A stretch of 64,000 bases of DNA from Pectobacterium zantedeschiae (GCF_004137795.1 NZ_NWTM01000005.1:62001-126000), one strand, 5' to 3'. Shown: positions 10,466-21,502, numbered from the stretch's first letter. Numbers and translations are program-made. Notes: a model not told the origin generated them from the letters alone.

Positions 10466-11131
10466 TCAAATCCAGCCGCGCTCGGCAAAAGAAACGAATT
10501 CGCCATGCCCAATGACTAAATGATCGAGCACGCGGATCTCCATTAACAGACACGCTTTGACAATCTGTTCGGTTATCGCACGGTCAGCCTGACTCGGCTC
10601 CGCTTTTCCCGACGGGTGATTATGCGCCAAAATCAGCGCGGCGGCATTAGCCTTTAGCGCTTCACGCACAATTTCACGCGGGTGTACTTCCACGCTGTTA
10701 ATCGTACCAACAAACATCTCCTGATGGCGAATAACGTGGTGCTGGTTGTCTAAAAACAGGACTAAAAAGACCTCGCGCTCACGTCGGGACAGCAGTAGCT
10801 GCAAATATTGGCCTGTCGCCTGAGGATTCAACATTGCATCTTCTTTCGCCAGACGAGAGAAAAATAGCCGCCGCGATAGCTCTGCGATCGCTTTAATTTG
10901 CGTATATTTCGATATTCCCACCCCTTTAGCGCTATGAAATGCGGACTGATCGGCCGTCATCAGCTGATATAACGAGCCAAACTGCGTCAACAAGTCCTCT
11001 GCCAACTGCATTACATGCACACCAGGCAGCCCGGTACGTAAAAAAATCGCCAGCAATTCGACATCCGTCAGTGATTCGGCCCCTAAACGCACCAGTTTTT
11101 CACGCGGTGCCAATCCCTTTTCCCACCCCAT
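10466..11131 (-). CDS. radC: RadC family JAB-domain protein
   Basis: This 221-aa protein of the RadC/YicR family has an N-terminal helix-hairpin-helix part, with a GVGIS loop near residue 70, and a C-terminal JAMM/MPN+ metalloprotease-like domain with the zinc motif AHNHPSG followed by S and D. The family is conserved next to rpmB in enterobacteria. The old assignment to recombination repair was not upheld and the true role is unsettled. The start is supported by a GGGAG site before the ATG and gives a length close to that of the E. coli protein. It is divergent from coaBC. Confidence 0.92.
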   Translation of the reverse strand: MGWEKGLAPREKLVRLGAESLTDVELLAIFLRTGLPGVHVMQLAEDLLTQFGSLYQLMTADQSAFHSAKGVGISKYTQIKAIAELSRRLFFSRLAKEDAMLNPQATGQYLQLLLSRREREVFLVLFLDNQHHVIRHQEMFVGTINSVEVHPREIVREALKANAAALILAHNHPSGKAEPSQADRAITEQIVKACLLMEIRVLDHLVIGHGEFVSFAERGWI

Positions 11132-11277
11132 CTCACTCTCCCTGTACCACTTGACGGCATCATGTCACGCCCGCAAAAACAGGACGATATCTGCGATAAA
11201 AGGCTGCGAAGCGCTTCGCAATCTTCTTAGGGAAACCGCAGCAACGACCTTAAGATTCCTATCTGTCCTCAAGGTTA

Positions 11278-11286
11278 TGGTAAAAT
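11278..11286 (+). promoter_or_regulatory. extended -10 promoter element for coaBC
   Basis: TGG followed by TAAAAT makes an extended -10 motif, about 29 bp before the first coaBC start codon. No good -35 box is seen at 16-18 bp, which an extended -10 can tolerate. Confidence 0.45.
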
Positions 11287-11314
11287 AGCGCCTCTTCTGA
11301 CTTTCAATCGGACC

Positions 11315-12562
11315 ATGATGATGACGGAATTTTCCAGCCTGAATGCACTCTCCGGCAAACGAATCGTGCTAGGTATCAGCGGCGGTATCGCGGCATATAA
11401 GTGCCCGGAACTGGTGCGGCGCCTGCGCGATAGCGGAGCCGACGTACGGGTTGTCATGACATCTGCCGCCAAAGCTTTCATCACCCCACTGACGCTACAA
11501 GCCGTCTCTGGTTATCCCGTCTCAGACGACCTGCTCGACCCAGCAGCAGAAGCCTCAATGGGTCACATCGAGTTAGGGAAATGGGCTGATTTAGTCATTC
11601 TTGCCCCAGCCACCGCCGACCTGATCGCTCGAGTCGCCGCTGGCATGGCGAACGACTTGCTGACCACCATTTGCCTCGCAACATCTGCCCCTATCGCCGT
11701 TGTCCCTGCGATGAATCAGCAGATGTATCGCGCAGAGCCCACGCAGGACAATCTGCGTACGCTGGTTGCTCGGGGTTTACCAATCTGGGGGCCGGATAGT
11801 GGCAGTCAGGCATGTGGCGATGTTGGGCAGGGCCGTATGATCGACCCGATGAACATTGTTGGGCTAGCGCAACGTCATTTTTCTGCCATCAACGATCTGC
11901 AACATCTGAACATTCTGGTCACCGCTGGGCCGACGAGAGAAGCGCTGGACCCAGTTCGCTTCATCACTAACCACAGCTCCGGGAAAATGGGTTTTGCTAT
12001 CGCGCAGGCCGCTGCCGCTCGTGGCGCTAACGTCACACTGGTAAGCGGCCCCGTCTCGCTTGCTACACCACCAGGCGTCACGCGTATTGATGTCGGTAGC
12101 GCGCTGGAGATGGAGCACGCGGTGATGGAACACGCGGCACAGCAGCACATTGTGATCGGCTGTGCTGCAGTTGCAGACTATCGTGCCAAACACATCGCTG
12201 ACGAAAAGATTAAAAAACAGAATCAGCAGGGTGATGAAATGACTCTCACTCTGGTCAAAAATCCAGATATTATCGCCGGTGTCGCAGCCATGACGAAAAA
12301 TCGTCCTTATGTTGTCGGGTTTGCTGCCGAAACCCAGAATGTGGAAGAATACGCCCGGCAAAAACTGGCGCGTAAAAAACTGGATCTGATTTGCGCGAAC
12401 AACGTCTCTCTTTCCGGGCATGGTTTTAACAGTGAAACCAATGCGTTACACCTTTTTTGGCAAGATGGAGACACGCCGTTGCCACAGTGCGACAAGCGTC
12501 TTCTCGGCCAAAAATTAATCGACGAGATTATCAGCCGTTATGATGAAAAAAATCGACGTTAA
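11315..12562 (+). CDS. coaBC: bifunctional phosphopantothenoylcysteine decarboxylase / phosphopantothenate-cysteine ligase
   Basis: CoaBC (Dfp) performs two CoA steps: ligation of cysteine to 4'-phosphopantothenate and decarboxylation of the product. The N-terminal flavoprotein domain (about residues 12-190) has [10 protein letters not shown] and PAMNQQM. The C-terminal CTP-dependent ligase domain contains [11 protein letters not shown] and NHSSGKMG. Three in-frame ATGs lie at 11315, 11318 and 11321; E. coli CoaBC begins near the SGKRIVLG segment, so the exact start is uncertain. The 3' end overlaps dut, as in E. coli. The product is 415 aa. Confidence 0.97.
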
Positions 12563-12998
12563 GATTGTTGACCCACGTGTTGGGCAGCAATTTCCGTTAC
12601 CAACCTATGCCACACCGGGTTCTGCCGGGCTCGACCTGCGTGCCTGTCTGGATCAGGCAATTGAACTCAAAGCAGGGGAAACGACCCTGATCCCAACCGG
12701 GCTAGCGATTCACATTGCCGATACCGGACTGGCGGCAGTTATCCTTCCTCGCTCTGGATTGGGTCACAAGCATGGCGTGGTGCTGGGGAATCTGGTTGGG
12801 CTGATTGATTCAGACTACCAAGGGCAGTTGATGGTTTCCGTTTGGAACCGTGGACAACAAACGTTTACGGTTGAACCGGGCGAACGCATCGCACAGATGG
12901 TTTTTGTGCCCGTTGTTCAGGCTGAATTCAATCTGGTCGAGGATTTTGTCGGCAGCGAACGTGGAGAAGGCGGCTTCGGCCATTCCGGCCGTAGCTAA
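12543..12998 (+). CDS. dut: deoxyuridine 5'-triphosphate nucleotidohydrolase
   Basis: Dut hydrolyses dUTP to dUMP, keeping uracil out of DNA and supplying thymidylate synthesis. The five trimeric dUTPase motifs are visible in order: [37 protein letters not shown] and [10 protein letters not shown]. An ATG at 12540 directly precedes the ATG at 12543; the latter gives the usual MKKIDVKI start and 151 aa. The gene overlaps the end of coaBC by about 20 bp, indicating coupled translation. Confidence 0.97.
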
Positions 12999-13124
12999 CG
13001 CGCTCTAGCCACCCAGTAGTGTAAAAAATTCATATAAGCCACAGCGCTCTATCCAAAAGGAAATGGCGACTGTGGCGCTACCGGGTGCTTGTCAGTCAAA
13101 TATTTAGCAAGGGTCTTTTCAGAC

Positions 13125-13721
13125 ATGGCAGAAAAAGAAAATACGAAAAGGAATCGCCGCGAGGAAATTTTGCAGGCGCTGGCGCAGATGCTGGAATCCA
13201 GCGACGGTAGCCAACGTATCACCACGGCAAAACTGGCTGCGAACGTCGGCGTGTCCGAAGCAGCGCTCTACCGGCATTTCCCCAGTAAAACGCGGATGTT
13301 TGATAGCCTGATTGAATTTATTGAGGATAGCCTGACCACCCGCATTAACCTGATTCTGCAAGACGAAAAAGAAACGTTTAATCGTCTTCGTCTGATTTTG
13401 CTGCTTATTTTAGGATTTGCGGAACGGAACCCAGGTTTGACTCGCATCATGACGGGTCACGCGCTGATGTTTGAACAGGATCGCTTACAGGGGCGTATTA
13501 ACCAGCTGTTTGAGCGTATTGAGTCGCAGCTACGTCAGGTATTACGCGAGCATAAGCTACGCGACGGAAAAGGTTTCCAGCATGATGAAACGCTGCTAGC
13601 CAGCCAGCTGTTAGCGTTTTGCGAAGGGATGCTGTCGCGCTTTATTCGCTCAGAATTCCGCTATCGCCCGACGCAAGAATTTGACACCCGCTGGCCACTG
13701 TTAGCCGCGCAGCTGAACTAA
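13125..13721 (+). CDS. slmA: nucleoid occlusion factor SlmA
   Basis: SlmA is a TetR-fold DNA-binding protein that, bound to chromosomal sites, stops FtsZ from assembling over the nucleoid. The helix-turn-helix is near residues 29-50 ([20 protein letters not shown]). The C-terminal dimer and FtsZ-binding domain includes [20 protein letters not shown]. The frame is open upstream to 13089, but the ATG at 13125 gives the family N-terminus [13 protein letters not shown] and 198 aa. It follows dut by 126 bp as in E. coli, and a palindromic repeat lies 15 bp after its stop codon. Confidence 0.96.
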
Positions 13722-13736
13722 ACGCCATCCTTAATT

Positions 13737-13863
13737 TATACCCTAAATAATTCGAATTGCAGGAAGGCGGCAAGAGAGGGAATCCCGATGAGCTTACTCA
13801 GGTAAGTGATTCGGGTGACTGAACGCAGCCAACACACATGCAACTTGAAGTATAACGGGTATA
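13737..13863. repeat. palindromic MITE-like repeat, copy 1 (127 bp)
   Basis: The element starts TATACCCTAAATAATTCGAA and ends AACTTGAAGTATAACGGGTA plus TA, so the ends are inverted copies of each other. Inside is an imperfect hairpin with GAGCTTACTC / GTAAGTGATTCGGG. It lies between the convergent genes slmA and pyrE, where it probably has little effect on coding. It is one of five copies in the window. Confidence 0.85.
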
Positions 13864-13866
13864 AGA

Positions 13867-13890
13867 ACCCGCCAGACATCTCTGGCGGGT
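13867..13890 (-). terminator. terminator of pyrE
   Basis: A ten-bp stem ACCCGCCAGA / TCTGGCGGGT has a four-base loop and lies 10 bp after the pyrE stop codon. The T-run on the minus strand is short and interrupted, but the stem is strong and GC-rich. Confidence 0.7.
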
Positions 13891-13900
13891 ACTCACAATA

Positions 13901-14542
13901 TTAAATTCCGTACTGCTCACGATAGGCTTTCACCGCATCCAGATGCGCTGCCATCTCCGGTTTTTCTGCCAGATAGGCGATCAACTCCTTCAGCGTAATA
14001 ATCGAAATCACCTTGCACTGATAGTCGCGCTCTACCTCCTGAATCGCAGACAGATCGGCACGGCCGCGTTCCTGACGATCCAGAGCAATCATCACACCCG
14101 CCAGCGTCGCGCCGTGCGCACCGATGATCGCCATCGATTCGCGAATCGCCGTCCCCGCCGTAATCACGTCATCCACCAGCATCACGCGGCCCTGCAACGG
14201 GCTACCGACCAAACTGCCGCCTTCGCCGTGGTCTTTGGCTTCTTTGCGGTTAAAGCAGTAAGGCAGGTCGCGATCGTGATGTTCTGCCAGCGCTACCGCT
14301 GCGGTAGTGGCGATCGGAATGCCTTTGTAAGCGGGCCCAAACAGCAGATCGAATTCCACACCGGAATCAACCAAGGCTGCCGCATAAAAGCGCCCCAGCA
14401 AGGCCAGATCGCGCCCGGTATTAAACAGCCCGGCGTTAAAGAAATAGGGACTGATACGCCCGGATTTCAGGGTAAATTCGCCGAACTTCAATACCTGCTT
14501 GCTGAGTGCAAACTCAATAAACTGGCGCTGGTAGGCTTTCAT
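13901..14542 (-). CDS. pyrE: orotate phosphoribosyltransferase
   Basis: PyrE makes orotidine 5'-phosphate from orotate and PRPP in pyrimidine synthesis. The PRPP-binding motif [13 protein letters not shown] lies near residue 120, and the 213-aa length equals E. coli PyrE. It is downstream of rph on the same strand as in E. coli, where its expression is set by UTP-sensitive attenuation. Here 348 bp separate the genes instead of a short spacer, because a 270-bp repeat lies between the attenuator and pyrE. Confidence 0.97.
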   Translation of the reverse strand: MKAYQRQFIEFALSKQVLKFGEFTLKSGRISPYFFNAGLFNTGRDLALLGRFYAAALVDSGVEFDLLFGPAYKGIPIATTAAVALAEHHDRDLPYCFNRKEAKDHGEGGSLVGSPLQGRVMLVDDVITAGTAIRESMAIIGAHGATLAGVMIALDRQERGRADLSAIQEVERDYQCKVISIITLKELIAYLAEKPEMAAHLDAVKAYREQYGI

Positions 14543-14591
14543 TACTGCATCTCCTCGTCTTACGGGTTAATTACGTTGTTGGTCATTTATA

Positions 14592-14885
<294 letters not shown>

Positions 14886-14890
14886 AAAAA

Positions 14891-15607
14891 TCAATCAGCT
14901 AAGGCAGCTTTCTGCGCCTGAACGATGGTATCGATTCCCCCTCGGGCTAACGCCAGCAGGGTGAGCAATTCTTCGTGGCTGAACGGTTCGCCTTCGGCCG
15001 TTCCCTGCACTTCAACCATGCGACCATCTTCAGTCATGACCACATTCATGTCGGTTTCAGCAGCAGAATCTTCCACGTATTCCAAATCGCATAGCGCTTC
15101 GCCGTTAACTATGCCGACGGAAACTGCCGCAACCATGCCTTTCATCGGGTTCTTTTTCAGCTTACCGCTGGCAACCATCTGATTTAACGCATCTGTCAGC
15201 GCTACGCAGGCACCGGTGATGGACGCGGTACGCGTGCCGCCGTCTGCCTGCAAGACATCGCAGTCGAGCGTAATGGTGTATTCACCGAGCACTTTCAGGT
15301 CGATAGCTGCACGCAGAGAACGTGCGATCAGGCGCTGAATCTCCAGCGTGCGTCCGCCCTGCTTGCCTTTAGCCGCTTCACGCGCGTTACGACTGTGCGT
15401 CGCACGTGGCAGCATACCGTATTCGGCAGTGACCCACCCTTGCCCCTGGCCTTTCAGAAAGCGCGGAACACCCTCTTCTACCGTGGCATTGCATAACACT
15501 TTGGTGTCGCCAAACTCGACCAAAACGGAACCTTCGGCGTGTTTCGTGTAATGACGGGTGAATGTCAGGGGGCGTACTTGCTGTGCACTTCGGCCTGTTG
15601 GGCGCAT
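14891..15607 (-). CDS. rph: ribonuclease PH
   Basis: RNase PH is a phosphate-dependent 3' exonuclease that trims tRNA and other RNA ends. The 238-aa reading frame is intact through to the C-terminus, unlike the frameshifted rph of E. coli K-12. It begins [16 protein letters not shown] and carries the core strands [18 protein letters not shown] and [16 protein letters not shown], whose acidic residues bind metal and phosphate. Its translation probably controls the downstream pyrE attenuator. A repeat element abuts its promoter region. Confidence 0.97.
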   Translation of the reverse strand: MRPTGRSAQQVRPLTFTRHYTKHAEGSVLVEFGDTKVLCNATVEEGVPRFLKGQGQGWVTAEYGMLPRATHSRNAREAAKGKQGGRTLEIQRLIARSLRAAIDLKVLGEYTITLDCDVLQADGGTRTASITGACVALTDALNQMVASGKLKKNPMKGMVAAVSVGIVNGEALCDLEYVEDSAAETDMNVVMTEDGRMVEVQGTAEGEPFSHEELLTLLALARGGIDTIVQAQKAALAD

Positions 15608-15645
15608 GGCTCATCTCCGGTGGGTCAATGAAAACTGGCGCGCAT

Positions 15646-15933
<288 letters not shown>

Positions 15934-15948
15934 ACCTTATCCTTATGC

Positions 15949-15965
15949 TATAACCTCAGGTTATA
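15949..15965. promoter_or_regulatory. perfect 17-bp palindrome, probable operator
   Basis: TATAACCT-C-AGGTTATA is an exact palindrome about one base. It lies 16 bp upstream of the truncated minus-strand gene and 70 bp upstream of dgcA. The AACCT...AGGTT arms resemble operators of MqsA/HigA-type autoregulating antitoxins, though the spacer is shorter. Which gene it serves now is unknown. Confidence 0.55.
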
Positions 15966-16035
15966 CCCTACTCATAAACAAGTATTCGTCAGTGATGATG
16001 CATCATGAAATAGTCCATTCATCCCTTGAGCGTGA

Positions 16036-17016
16036 ATGAGAAAAATCATGATGCGGCATATGCAAATTGAAACTGTCAATCTGCCACTAGCCCGTCCTAT
16101 GGCGGCTGAGAACGGTACGCGTCACGCGGTTACCGTTATTCGCGTTGCGTTGGAAGAAAAAGGATTTATTGGACAAGGCGAGTGTACGCCAGCCGCGCAT
16201 TATGGCGAGTCCGCCGACAGCGTATGCCGCCAGCTCTCTACGATCCGTGAGGCGATAGAAAACGGCCTCACCATCGAACAACTCCAACAGAATTTATCGC
16301 CGGGGGCAGCCAGAAATGCGCTGGACTGCGCGCTGTGGCGACTCAACACCGCATTGGAAAAACAGACGCTGTGGCAACGCGTTGGCATTCATCCCCCCAC
16401 GTCTGTGGTCTGTGCGCAAACGTTGGCGCTCGACAGCGTGGAGAAAATGGCCACTGCCGCGTCCAATGCCGTTTCCCACGGCGCACTGCTGCTAAAAATC
16501 AAACTGGATCGCGAACTGATTCTGGAGAAAGTCGCCGCTATTCGTGCCGCCGCGCCCGACGCCAGATTGATTATCGATGCAAGAGCAAGCTGGAGCGGGC
16601 TGGATTTACATAGCCTGTCCACCGCCCTGCTGCCTTATCAGGTCGCGATGATTGAGCAACCGCTTCCTGTCGGTAAGGACGAGGACTTGCAGCGTTTCGC
16701 CCACCCTATTCCTATCTGTGCAGATGAAAGCTGCCGCCACAGCGGAGATATCGTCGGTCTGCGTCGTCGCTACGACATGATCAATATCAAGCTGGACAAG
16801 TGCGGCGGATTGACCGAAGCACTGGCAATGGTACGTGAAGCTCAATTTCATGGCCTGCGCATTATGGTTGGCTGCACGCTGGGCTCATCGATGGCAATGG
16901 AAGCCGCGCTGCCGGTTGCCGCAGATGCCGAGCATGTCGATCTCGACGGACCGATCTGGCTGGCCGCCGACAGCTCGCCTTATCTGACCTATAACCTTGG
17001 CCGAATCTGGCTATGA
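16036..17016 (+). CDS. dgcA: L-Ala-D/L-Glu epimerase (enolase superfamily)
   Basis: The protein aligns with E. coli YcjG/AEE, which epimerises L-Ala-D-Glu from murein tripeptide to L-Ala-L-Glu so that it can be degraded. Enolase-superfamily landmarks are LLLKIKLD (the KxK catalytic pair) near residue 155, then metal-ligand strands LIIDARASW, MIEQPLP and ICADESC, and MINIKLDKCGG with the second catalytic lysine. ATGs at 16036, 16048, 16051 and 16060 are all possible starts; the first gives 326 aa. It is the first gene of the peptide cluster and overlaps or abuts the ABC-transporter ATPase gene. Confidence 0.88.
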   Translation: MRKIMMRHMQIETVNLPLARPMAAENGTRHAVTVIRVALEEKGFIGQGECTPAAHYGESADSVCRQLSTIREAIENGLTIEQLQQNLSPGAARNALDCALWRLNTALEKQTLWQRVGIHPPTSVVCAQTLALDSVEKMATAASNAVSHGALLLKIKLDRELILEKVAAIRAAAPDARLIIDARASWSGLDLHSLSTALLPYQVAMIEQPLPVGKDEDLQRFAHPIPICADESCRHSGDIVGLRRRYDMINIKLDKCGGLTEALAMVREAQFHGLRIMVGCTLGSSMAMEAALPVAADAEHVDLDGPIWLAADSSPYLTYNLGRIWL

Positions 17017-17060
17017 CGCACTCAACCGAAGCAACCCTAAAACCCTCAACCGGAGTGACC

Positions 17061-18932
17061 ATGACGGATATCATGCACGCGGGTGCCGCCACAGCACCCG
17101 GTAACGCCCCTCGACCTGTATTGGAAATCGACGACCTGAGCGTTAGCTTTAGCGGCCGTTCCGGTACGCATCAAGCGCTAAAAGGCATTTCCTTTACCGT
17201 TAATAAAGGGGAAGTGGTCGCCGTGGTCGGCGAAAGTGGTTCGGGCAAGTCTGTGACGTCACTCGCCGTGATGGGGCTGCTGGCGGACTCTGCCAACATC
17301 GAACGCGGCGCACTCCGTTTCACCGCACGCGACGGCAAGCAGCATGACCTGTTGAGCATGAAAGCGGAAGCACGCCGTAAGCTGCGTGGCCGCGATCTCG
17401 CCATGATTTTCCAGGAACCGATGACGTCACTCAATCCGGTGCTGAAAGTCGGCGATCAGCTCACGGAAGCCCTGCTTGACCACAAAATCTGTGATGCCGC
17501 CAGCGCGGACAAAAAAGCCCGTGAGCTACTGCGCAAGGTGCGTATCGCTGACGTCGATCGCGTGATGAAAAGCTACCCGCACTCGCTGTCCGGCGGGATG
17601 CGTCAGCGTGTGATGATTGCACAAGCGCTGGCTTGCGATCCGCAGCTATTGATTGCCGATGAACCCACCACCGCGCTGGATGTCACCGTGCAGGCGCGTA
17701 TTCTGCAAATCCTGCGTGACCTGCAACAGCAGAGCGATATGTCAGTCCTGTTTATTACCCACGATATGGGCGTGGTCGCGGAAATCGCTGACCGAGTGGT
17801 GGTGATGTATCGCGGCGAGATCGTAGAGCAAGGCACTGTTGAACAGATTTTCGCTGCACCGCAACATCCTTATACCCAGTCACTGCTGGCCGCGGTCCCG
17901 AAACTGGGCGACATGCGCGATAGCCTGTGGCCGAAGCGCTTCCCACTGTTGGGACAGGCAGCCGATCCAGAAGAGAGTGAGCAGGTCACCGCGCGTTATG
18001 ACGCAGAACCGCTGTTGGATATTCGCGGGCTGAGCGTGTATTACCCCATGCGCAGCGGGATTTTATCCACCATCACCCACCACGTTCACGCGGTAGAACA
18101 GATCGATTTCAACGTCTGGCCGGGTGAAACGCTGGCTATCGTCGGCGAAAGTGGCTGCGGCAAGTCCACCACCGGACGCGCGCTGCTGCGTCTGGTACAG
18201 AGCGAAGCCGAGAGCATTCATTTTCAAGGCAATGAAATTTCCCAGATGAAAGAGCGTGATTTCCAACCGCTACGCCGGGAAATGCAGATGGTGTTTCAAG
18301 ACCCCTACGCCTCGCTCAACCCGCGCCTGACGGTCGGCTTCACCATCGCCGAACCGCTGCTGCTGCACGGACTGGTGAAATCGCTGGAAGAGGCGACACC
18401 GCAGGTACAGGCGCTGCTAAAAAGCGTCGGCCTGCTGCCTGAACACGCGCGCCGCTATCCACACGAATTTTCCGGCGGGCAGCGTCAACGCATCGCGATT
18501 GCCCGAGCGATGGCACTACAGCCGCAGGTCATTATTGCTGACGAAGCCGTTTCGGCACTCGACGTGTCGATTCAAGCGCAGGTCGTCAACCTGATGATGG
18601 ATCTTCAGAAGAAAACCGGCGTGTCGTGGATTTTCATCTCGCACGATATGGCCGTGGTCGAACGCATCGCCAACCGCGTTGCGGTGATGTACCTCGGCCA
18701 GATTGTGGAGATCGGTCCGCGCCAGTCGGTGTTTAACGACCCGCAACATCCGTACACCCGCCGCCTGTTGGCCTCGGTTCCGATTGCCGATCCAACCCGT
18801 CGCGGCGCACGCCAGTTTGACGACAGCGAAATTCCCTCCCCCTTGCGTAAAGCAGGTGAGGTCGTCGCCAAAACGCGCTACCGCGAGGTTGCGCCGCAGC
18901 ACTGGGTCGCCGACAACGAATCGGCAGCCTGA
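17061..18932 (+). CDS. GsiA-type peptide ABC transporter, fused ATP-binding subunit
   Basis: This protein has two complete ABC domains fused in one chain, like GsiA, the ATPase of the glutathione importer. Each half has a Walker A (GESGSGKS, GESGCGKS), a signature (LSGGMRQR, FSGGQRQR) and a Walker B (LLIADEPTTALD, VIIADEAVSALD). The frame is open from an ATG at 17013 overlapping the dgcA stop codon. The ATG at 17061 has a proper GGAG ribosome site and gives 623 aa, the exact length of E. coli GsiA, so it is preferred. The substrate is unlikely to be only glutathione given the dipeptide-processing neighbours. Confidence 0.88.
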   Translation: MTDIMHAGAATAPGNAPRPVLEIDDLSVSFSGRSGTHQALKGISFTVNKGEVVAVVGESGSGKSVTSLAVMGLLADSANIERGALRFTARDGKQHDLLSMKAEARRKLRGRDLAMIFQEPMTSLNPVLKVGDQLTEALLDHKICDAASADKKARELLRKVRIADVDRVMKSYPHSLSGGMRQRVMIAQALACDPQLLIADEPTTALDVTVQARILQILRDLQQQSDMSVLFITHDMGVVAEIADRVVVMYRGEIVEQGTVEQIFAAPQHPYTQSLLAAVPKLGDMRDSLWPKRFPLLGQAADPEESEQVTARYDAEPLLDIRGLSVYYPMRSGILSTITHHVHAVEQIDFNVWPGETLAIVGESGCGKSTTGRALLRLVQSEAESIHFQGNEISQMKERDFQPLRREMQMVFQDPYASLNPRLTVGFTIAEPLLLHGLVKSLEEATPQVQALLKSVGLLPEHARRYPHEFSGGQRQRIAIARAMALQPQVIIADEAVSALDVSIQAQVVNLMMDLQKKTGVSWIFISHDMAVVERIANRVAVMYLGQIVEIGPRQSVFNDPQHPYTRRLLASVPIADPTRRGARQFDDSEIPSPLRKAGEVVAKTRYREVAPQHWVADNESAA

Positions 18933-19021
18933 AGTACGACGTAGTTACAAAAATATAGCGACAAAACACGACACATTTATAAAACACAACACACGTTCAT
19001 TGCTGACCAGGAGAGATAACC

Positions 19022-20563
19022 ATGAAGCCATTCGTTCGCCGCTCTGCCGTTGCCCTCGGGCTCTCACTGTGTCTGGCTGCTGTTGCCCAGGCGCAAGACC
19101 TTCGTATTTCTATCTATGCCGATATCACCGGGCTCGACCCGCACGATACCTCGGACACGCTGAGCTACTCCATTCAGAGCGGCATCTTCGAGCGTCTGTT
19201 CCAGTTCGATAACAAAATGAAGCTGGTACCGCGTCTGGCGACGGGCTATACCAGCAATGACACCGCCACTGAGTTTGTCGTGACGCTGCGTGAAGGCATC
19301 ACCTTCCAGGACGGCACCCCCTTCAATGCCGACGCCGTTAAAGCCAACCTCGATCGCTTAGCGGATCAGAGCAAAGGCTTAAAGCGCAACAGCCTGTTTA
19401 ACATGGTGCAAACCGTCACCGTGCTGTCACCAACGCAGGTTAAAATTGAGCTGAATAAATCCTTCGGTGCCTTTGTGAACACGCTGGCGCACCCGTCTGC
19501 TGTTATGCACAGCCCGGAAGCACTGAAGAAATACCCAGATGAAGCACAGCTACGTGTGCATCCAGTCGGTACTGGCCCGTTCAAGTTCACCGAATGGCAG
19601 CAGGGTAAAGACGTGAAGCTGGTGAAATTCGACAATTACTGGCAGAAAGGCTGGCCGAAAGTCGACAGCGTGACCTTCTACCCGACGCCGGAAGATTCCA
19701 CTCGCGTCGCGTCACTGAAATCCGGCCAGGTAGATGCCGTGTATCCGCTGCCTTCCGACCTGATCGGCACCGTACAAAACGACAGCAAGCTGGCGATCCA
19801 GCGCGACCCAAGTATTTATCAGTTCTGGCTGGCAATGAACAACCTGCGTCCGCCGTTGAACGATATCCGCGTGCGTCAGGCACTTAACTACGCCATCAAC
19901 CGCGATATCTGGCTGAAAGTCGGCTTTGCAGGCATGGGCGTTCCTGCCGCTTCCGCTATGGCGCCAGACGTGCAGTTCTTCGCCCGCCAAAGCTCGCCGA
20001 ACTACACCTATAACCCAGAGAAAGCCAAAGCACTGCTGAAAGAAGCGGGCTACGCCAACGGCCTGAGTCTGAAACTGTGGACGACGAACCGCACCGACTA
20101 CATCCGTAGCGCGCAGTTCTTCAAACAGCAGTTAGAGCAGGTTGGTATCAAAGTTACCGTTACCCCGATGGATTCTGGGATGCGTAACGCCAAACTGTTT
20201 GGCGTGAAAGATCCGAAAGACGCCGAATTTGACCTGTTCTATAACGGCTGGTCGCCATCTACAGGCGATGCTGACTGGGCGCTGCGTCCACTGTTCGCCA
20301 CTGAATCCTGGGTTCCAGTTGCTTACAACGTCTCCTACTACAGCAATCCGGTAACGGATAAAGCGATTACCGCTGGGTTGGCGACTGCCGATGCAGACAA
20401 ACGTGCCGCCGCTTACGCTGATGCACAGCGCCAGATTTGGCAGGATGCGCCAGTAGTCTTCCTGGGGTCGCCGGACAACGTGGTCGGCAAAACCAAGAAC
20501 CTCGACGGCGTGTACATGCTGGCTGATGGCTCGCTGATCTTCGATCAGGCTGAATTCAAGTAA
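19022..20563 (+). CDS. GsiB-type periplasmic peptide-binding protein
   Basis: This 513-aa family 5 (DppA/OppA/GsiB-type) solute-binding protein delivers peptide to the membrane permease. A Sec signal peptide covers about residues 1-24, with arginines followed by a hydrophobic core ending AQA before QDLRIS. The mature part carries FEFIV-type strands and the family stretch VHPVGTGPFKFTEWQ. A GGAG site stands before the ATG. Similarity to GsiB is clear but not close, so substrate preference may differ. It lies 89 bp after the ATPase gene, the largest gap within the transporter genes, which may allow separate expression. Confidence 0.87.
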   Translation: MKPFVRRSAVALGLSLCLAAVAQAQDLRISIYADITGLDPHDTSDTLSYSIQSGIFERLFQFDNKMKLVPRLATGYTSNDTATEFVVTLREGITFQDGTPFNADAVKANLDRLADQSKGLKRNSLFNMVQTVTVLSPTQVKIELNKSFGAFVNTLAHPSAVMHSPEALKKYPDEAQLRVHPVGTGPFKFTEWQQGKDVKLVKFDNYWQKGWPKVDSVTFYPTPEDSTRVASLKSGQVDAVYPLPSDLIGTVQNDSKLAIQRDPSIYQFWLAMNNLRPPLNDIRVRQALNYAINRDIWLKVGFAGMGVPAASAMAPDVQFFARQSSPNYTYNPEKAKALLKEAGYANGLSLKLWTTNRTDYIRSAQFFKQQLEQVGIKVTVTPMDSGMRNAKLFGVKDPKDAEFDLFYNGWSPSTGDADWALRPLFATESWVPVAYNVSYYSNPVTDKAITAGLATADADKRAAAYADAQRQIWQDAPVVFLGSPDNVVGKTKNLDGVYMLADGSLIFDQAEFK

Positions 20564-20581
20564 TCGGTCAGGGAGAACGCC

Positions 20582-21502
20582 ATGTTTGCTTATATCGTCC
20601 GACGTTTGCTGGAAATGATCCCGGTTTTGCTGGTGGTCTCCCTGTTAGTGTTCGGTTTTATCAAACTGCTGCCGGGTGACCCGGCACGTATTTACGCCGG
20701 TGCTGACGCGACCATTGAGGCGGTGGAAGCCGCCCGTCAGCAATTAGGGTTGAACGATCCGCTGCCGCAGCAATATGTCCATTGGCTCGGCGGCCTGTTC
20801 AGCGGCGATCTGGGTGTGACGTACCGCACCCAGCAGCCAGTCATCGACGTCATCAGCAAGAGTTTCATGCCCACCATGTGGCTGGCGCTGGCGGGCTTTG
20901 TCTGGTCAGTACTGCTTGGCCTGCTGATCGGCGTGGTTTCCGCGCTCAAGCGCGGTAAATGGCAGGACTGGGCGCTAATGAGTTTCGCAGTCGGCGGGAT
21001 TTCTATGCCACCGTTCTGGCTCGGCCTGTTGCTGATTCAGTTTGTGGCCATGCCGTTCGGCGTCTTTTCCGTCAGCGGCTTTAATCAGCCCAGCGATATC
21101 ATTCTGCCAGCGCTGACGCTTGGAGCATCGGTAGCCGCCGTCATGGCACGCTTTACTCGTTCCGCGTTTCTGGAAGTCGCACAGGAAGACTACGTACGCA
21201 CCGCCCGCTCCAAGGGGCTGCGCAATCGGCTGGTCACCTGGAAACACGTGATGCGTAACGCACTGATTCCGGTCATCACCATGCTCGGGCTGCAATTCGG
21301 CTTCCTGCTCGGTGGCTCCATCGTGGTCGAAAGCGTATTTAGCTGGCCGGGACTGGGTTGGCTGCTGATTGAATCAATCAAGACGCAGGATCAGCCAGTC
21401 ATTCAGGCGCTAGTGATGCTGTTCGTGTTTGAATTTATTGTCATTAACCTGTTGGTCGACCTGCTGTACGCGGTGGTCAATCCGGCGATTCGCCTACGTT
21501 AG
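20582..21502 (+). CDS. GsiC-type peptide ABC transporter permease
   Basis: This 306-aa inner-membrane permease of the DppB/OppB/GsiC family begins MFAYIVRRLLEMIPVLLVV, the typical first membrane segment followed by the conserved periplasmic LLPGDPARIYAG. The cytoplasmic coupling loop with the EAA-like motif reads YVRTARSKGL, near residue 205. About six membrane segments are expected. It follows the binding-protein gene by 18 bp and precedes the second permease by 8 bp, so it is clearly within one operon. Confidence 0.9.
   Translation: MFAYIVRRLLEMIPVLLVVSLLVFGFIKLLPGDPARIYAGADATIEAVEAARQQLGLNDPLPQQYVHWLGGLFSGDLGVTYRTQQPVIDVISKSFMPTMWLALAGFVWSVLLGLLIGVVSALKRGKWQDWALMSFAVGGISMPPFWLGLLLIQFVAMPFGVFSVSGFNQPSDIILPALTLGASVAAVMARFTRSAFLEVAQEDYVRTARSKGLRNRLVTWKHVMRNALIPVITMLGLQFGFLLGGSIVVESVFSWPGLGWLLIESIKTQDQPVIQALVMLFVFEFIVINLLVDLLYAVVNPAIRLR

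Noticed and set aside
11864-12421. A 185-codon minus-strand frame opposite coaBC
   Set aside because: It lies fully within coaBC and shows no recognisable protein pattern; it is a shadow of the real gene.
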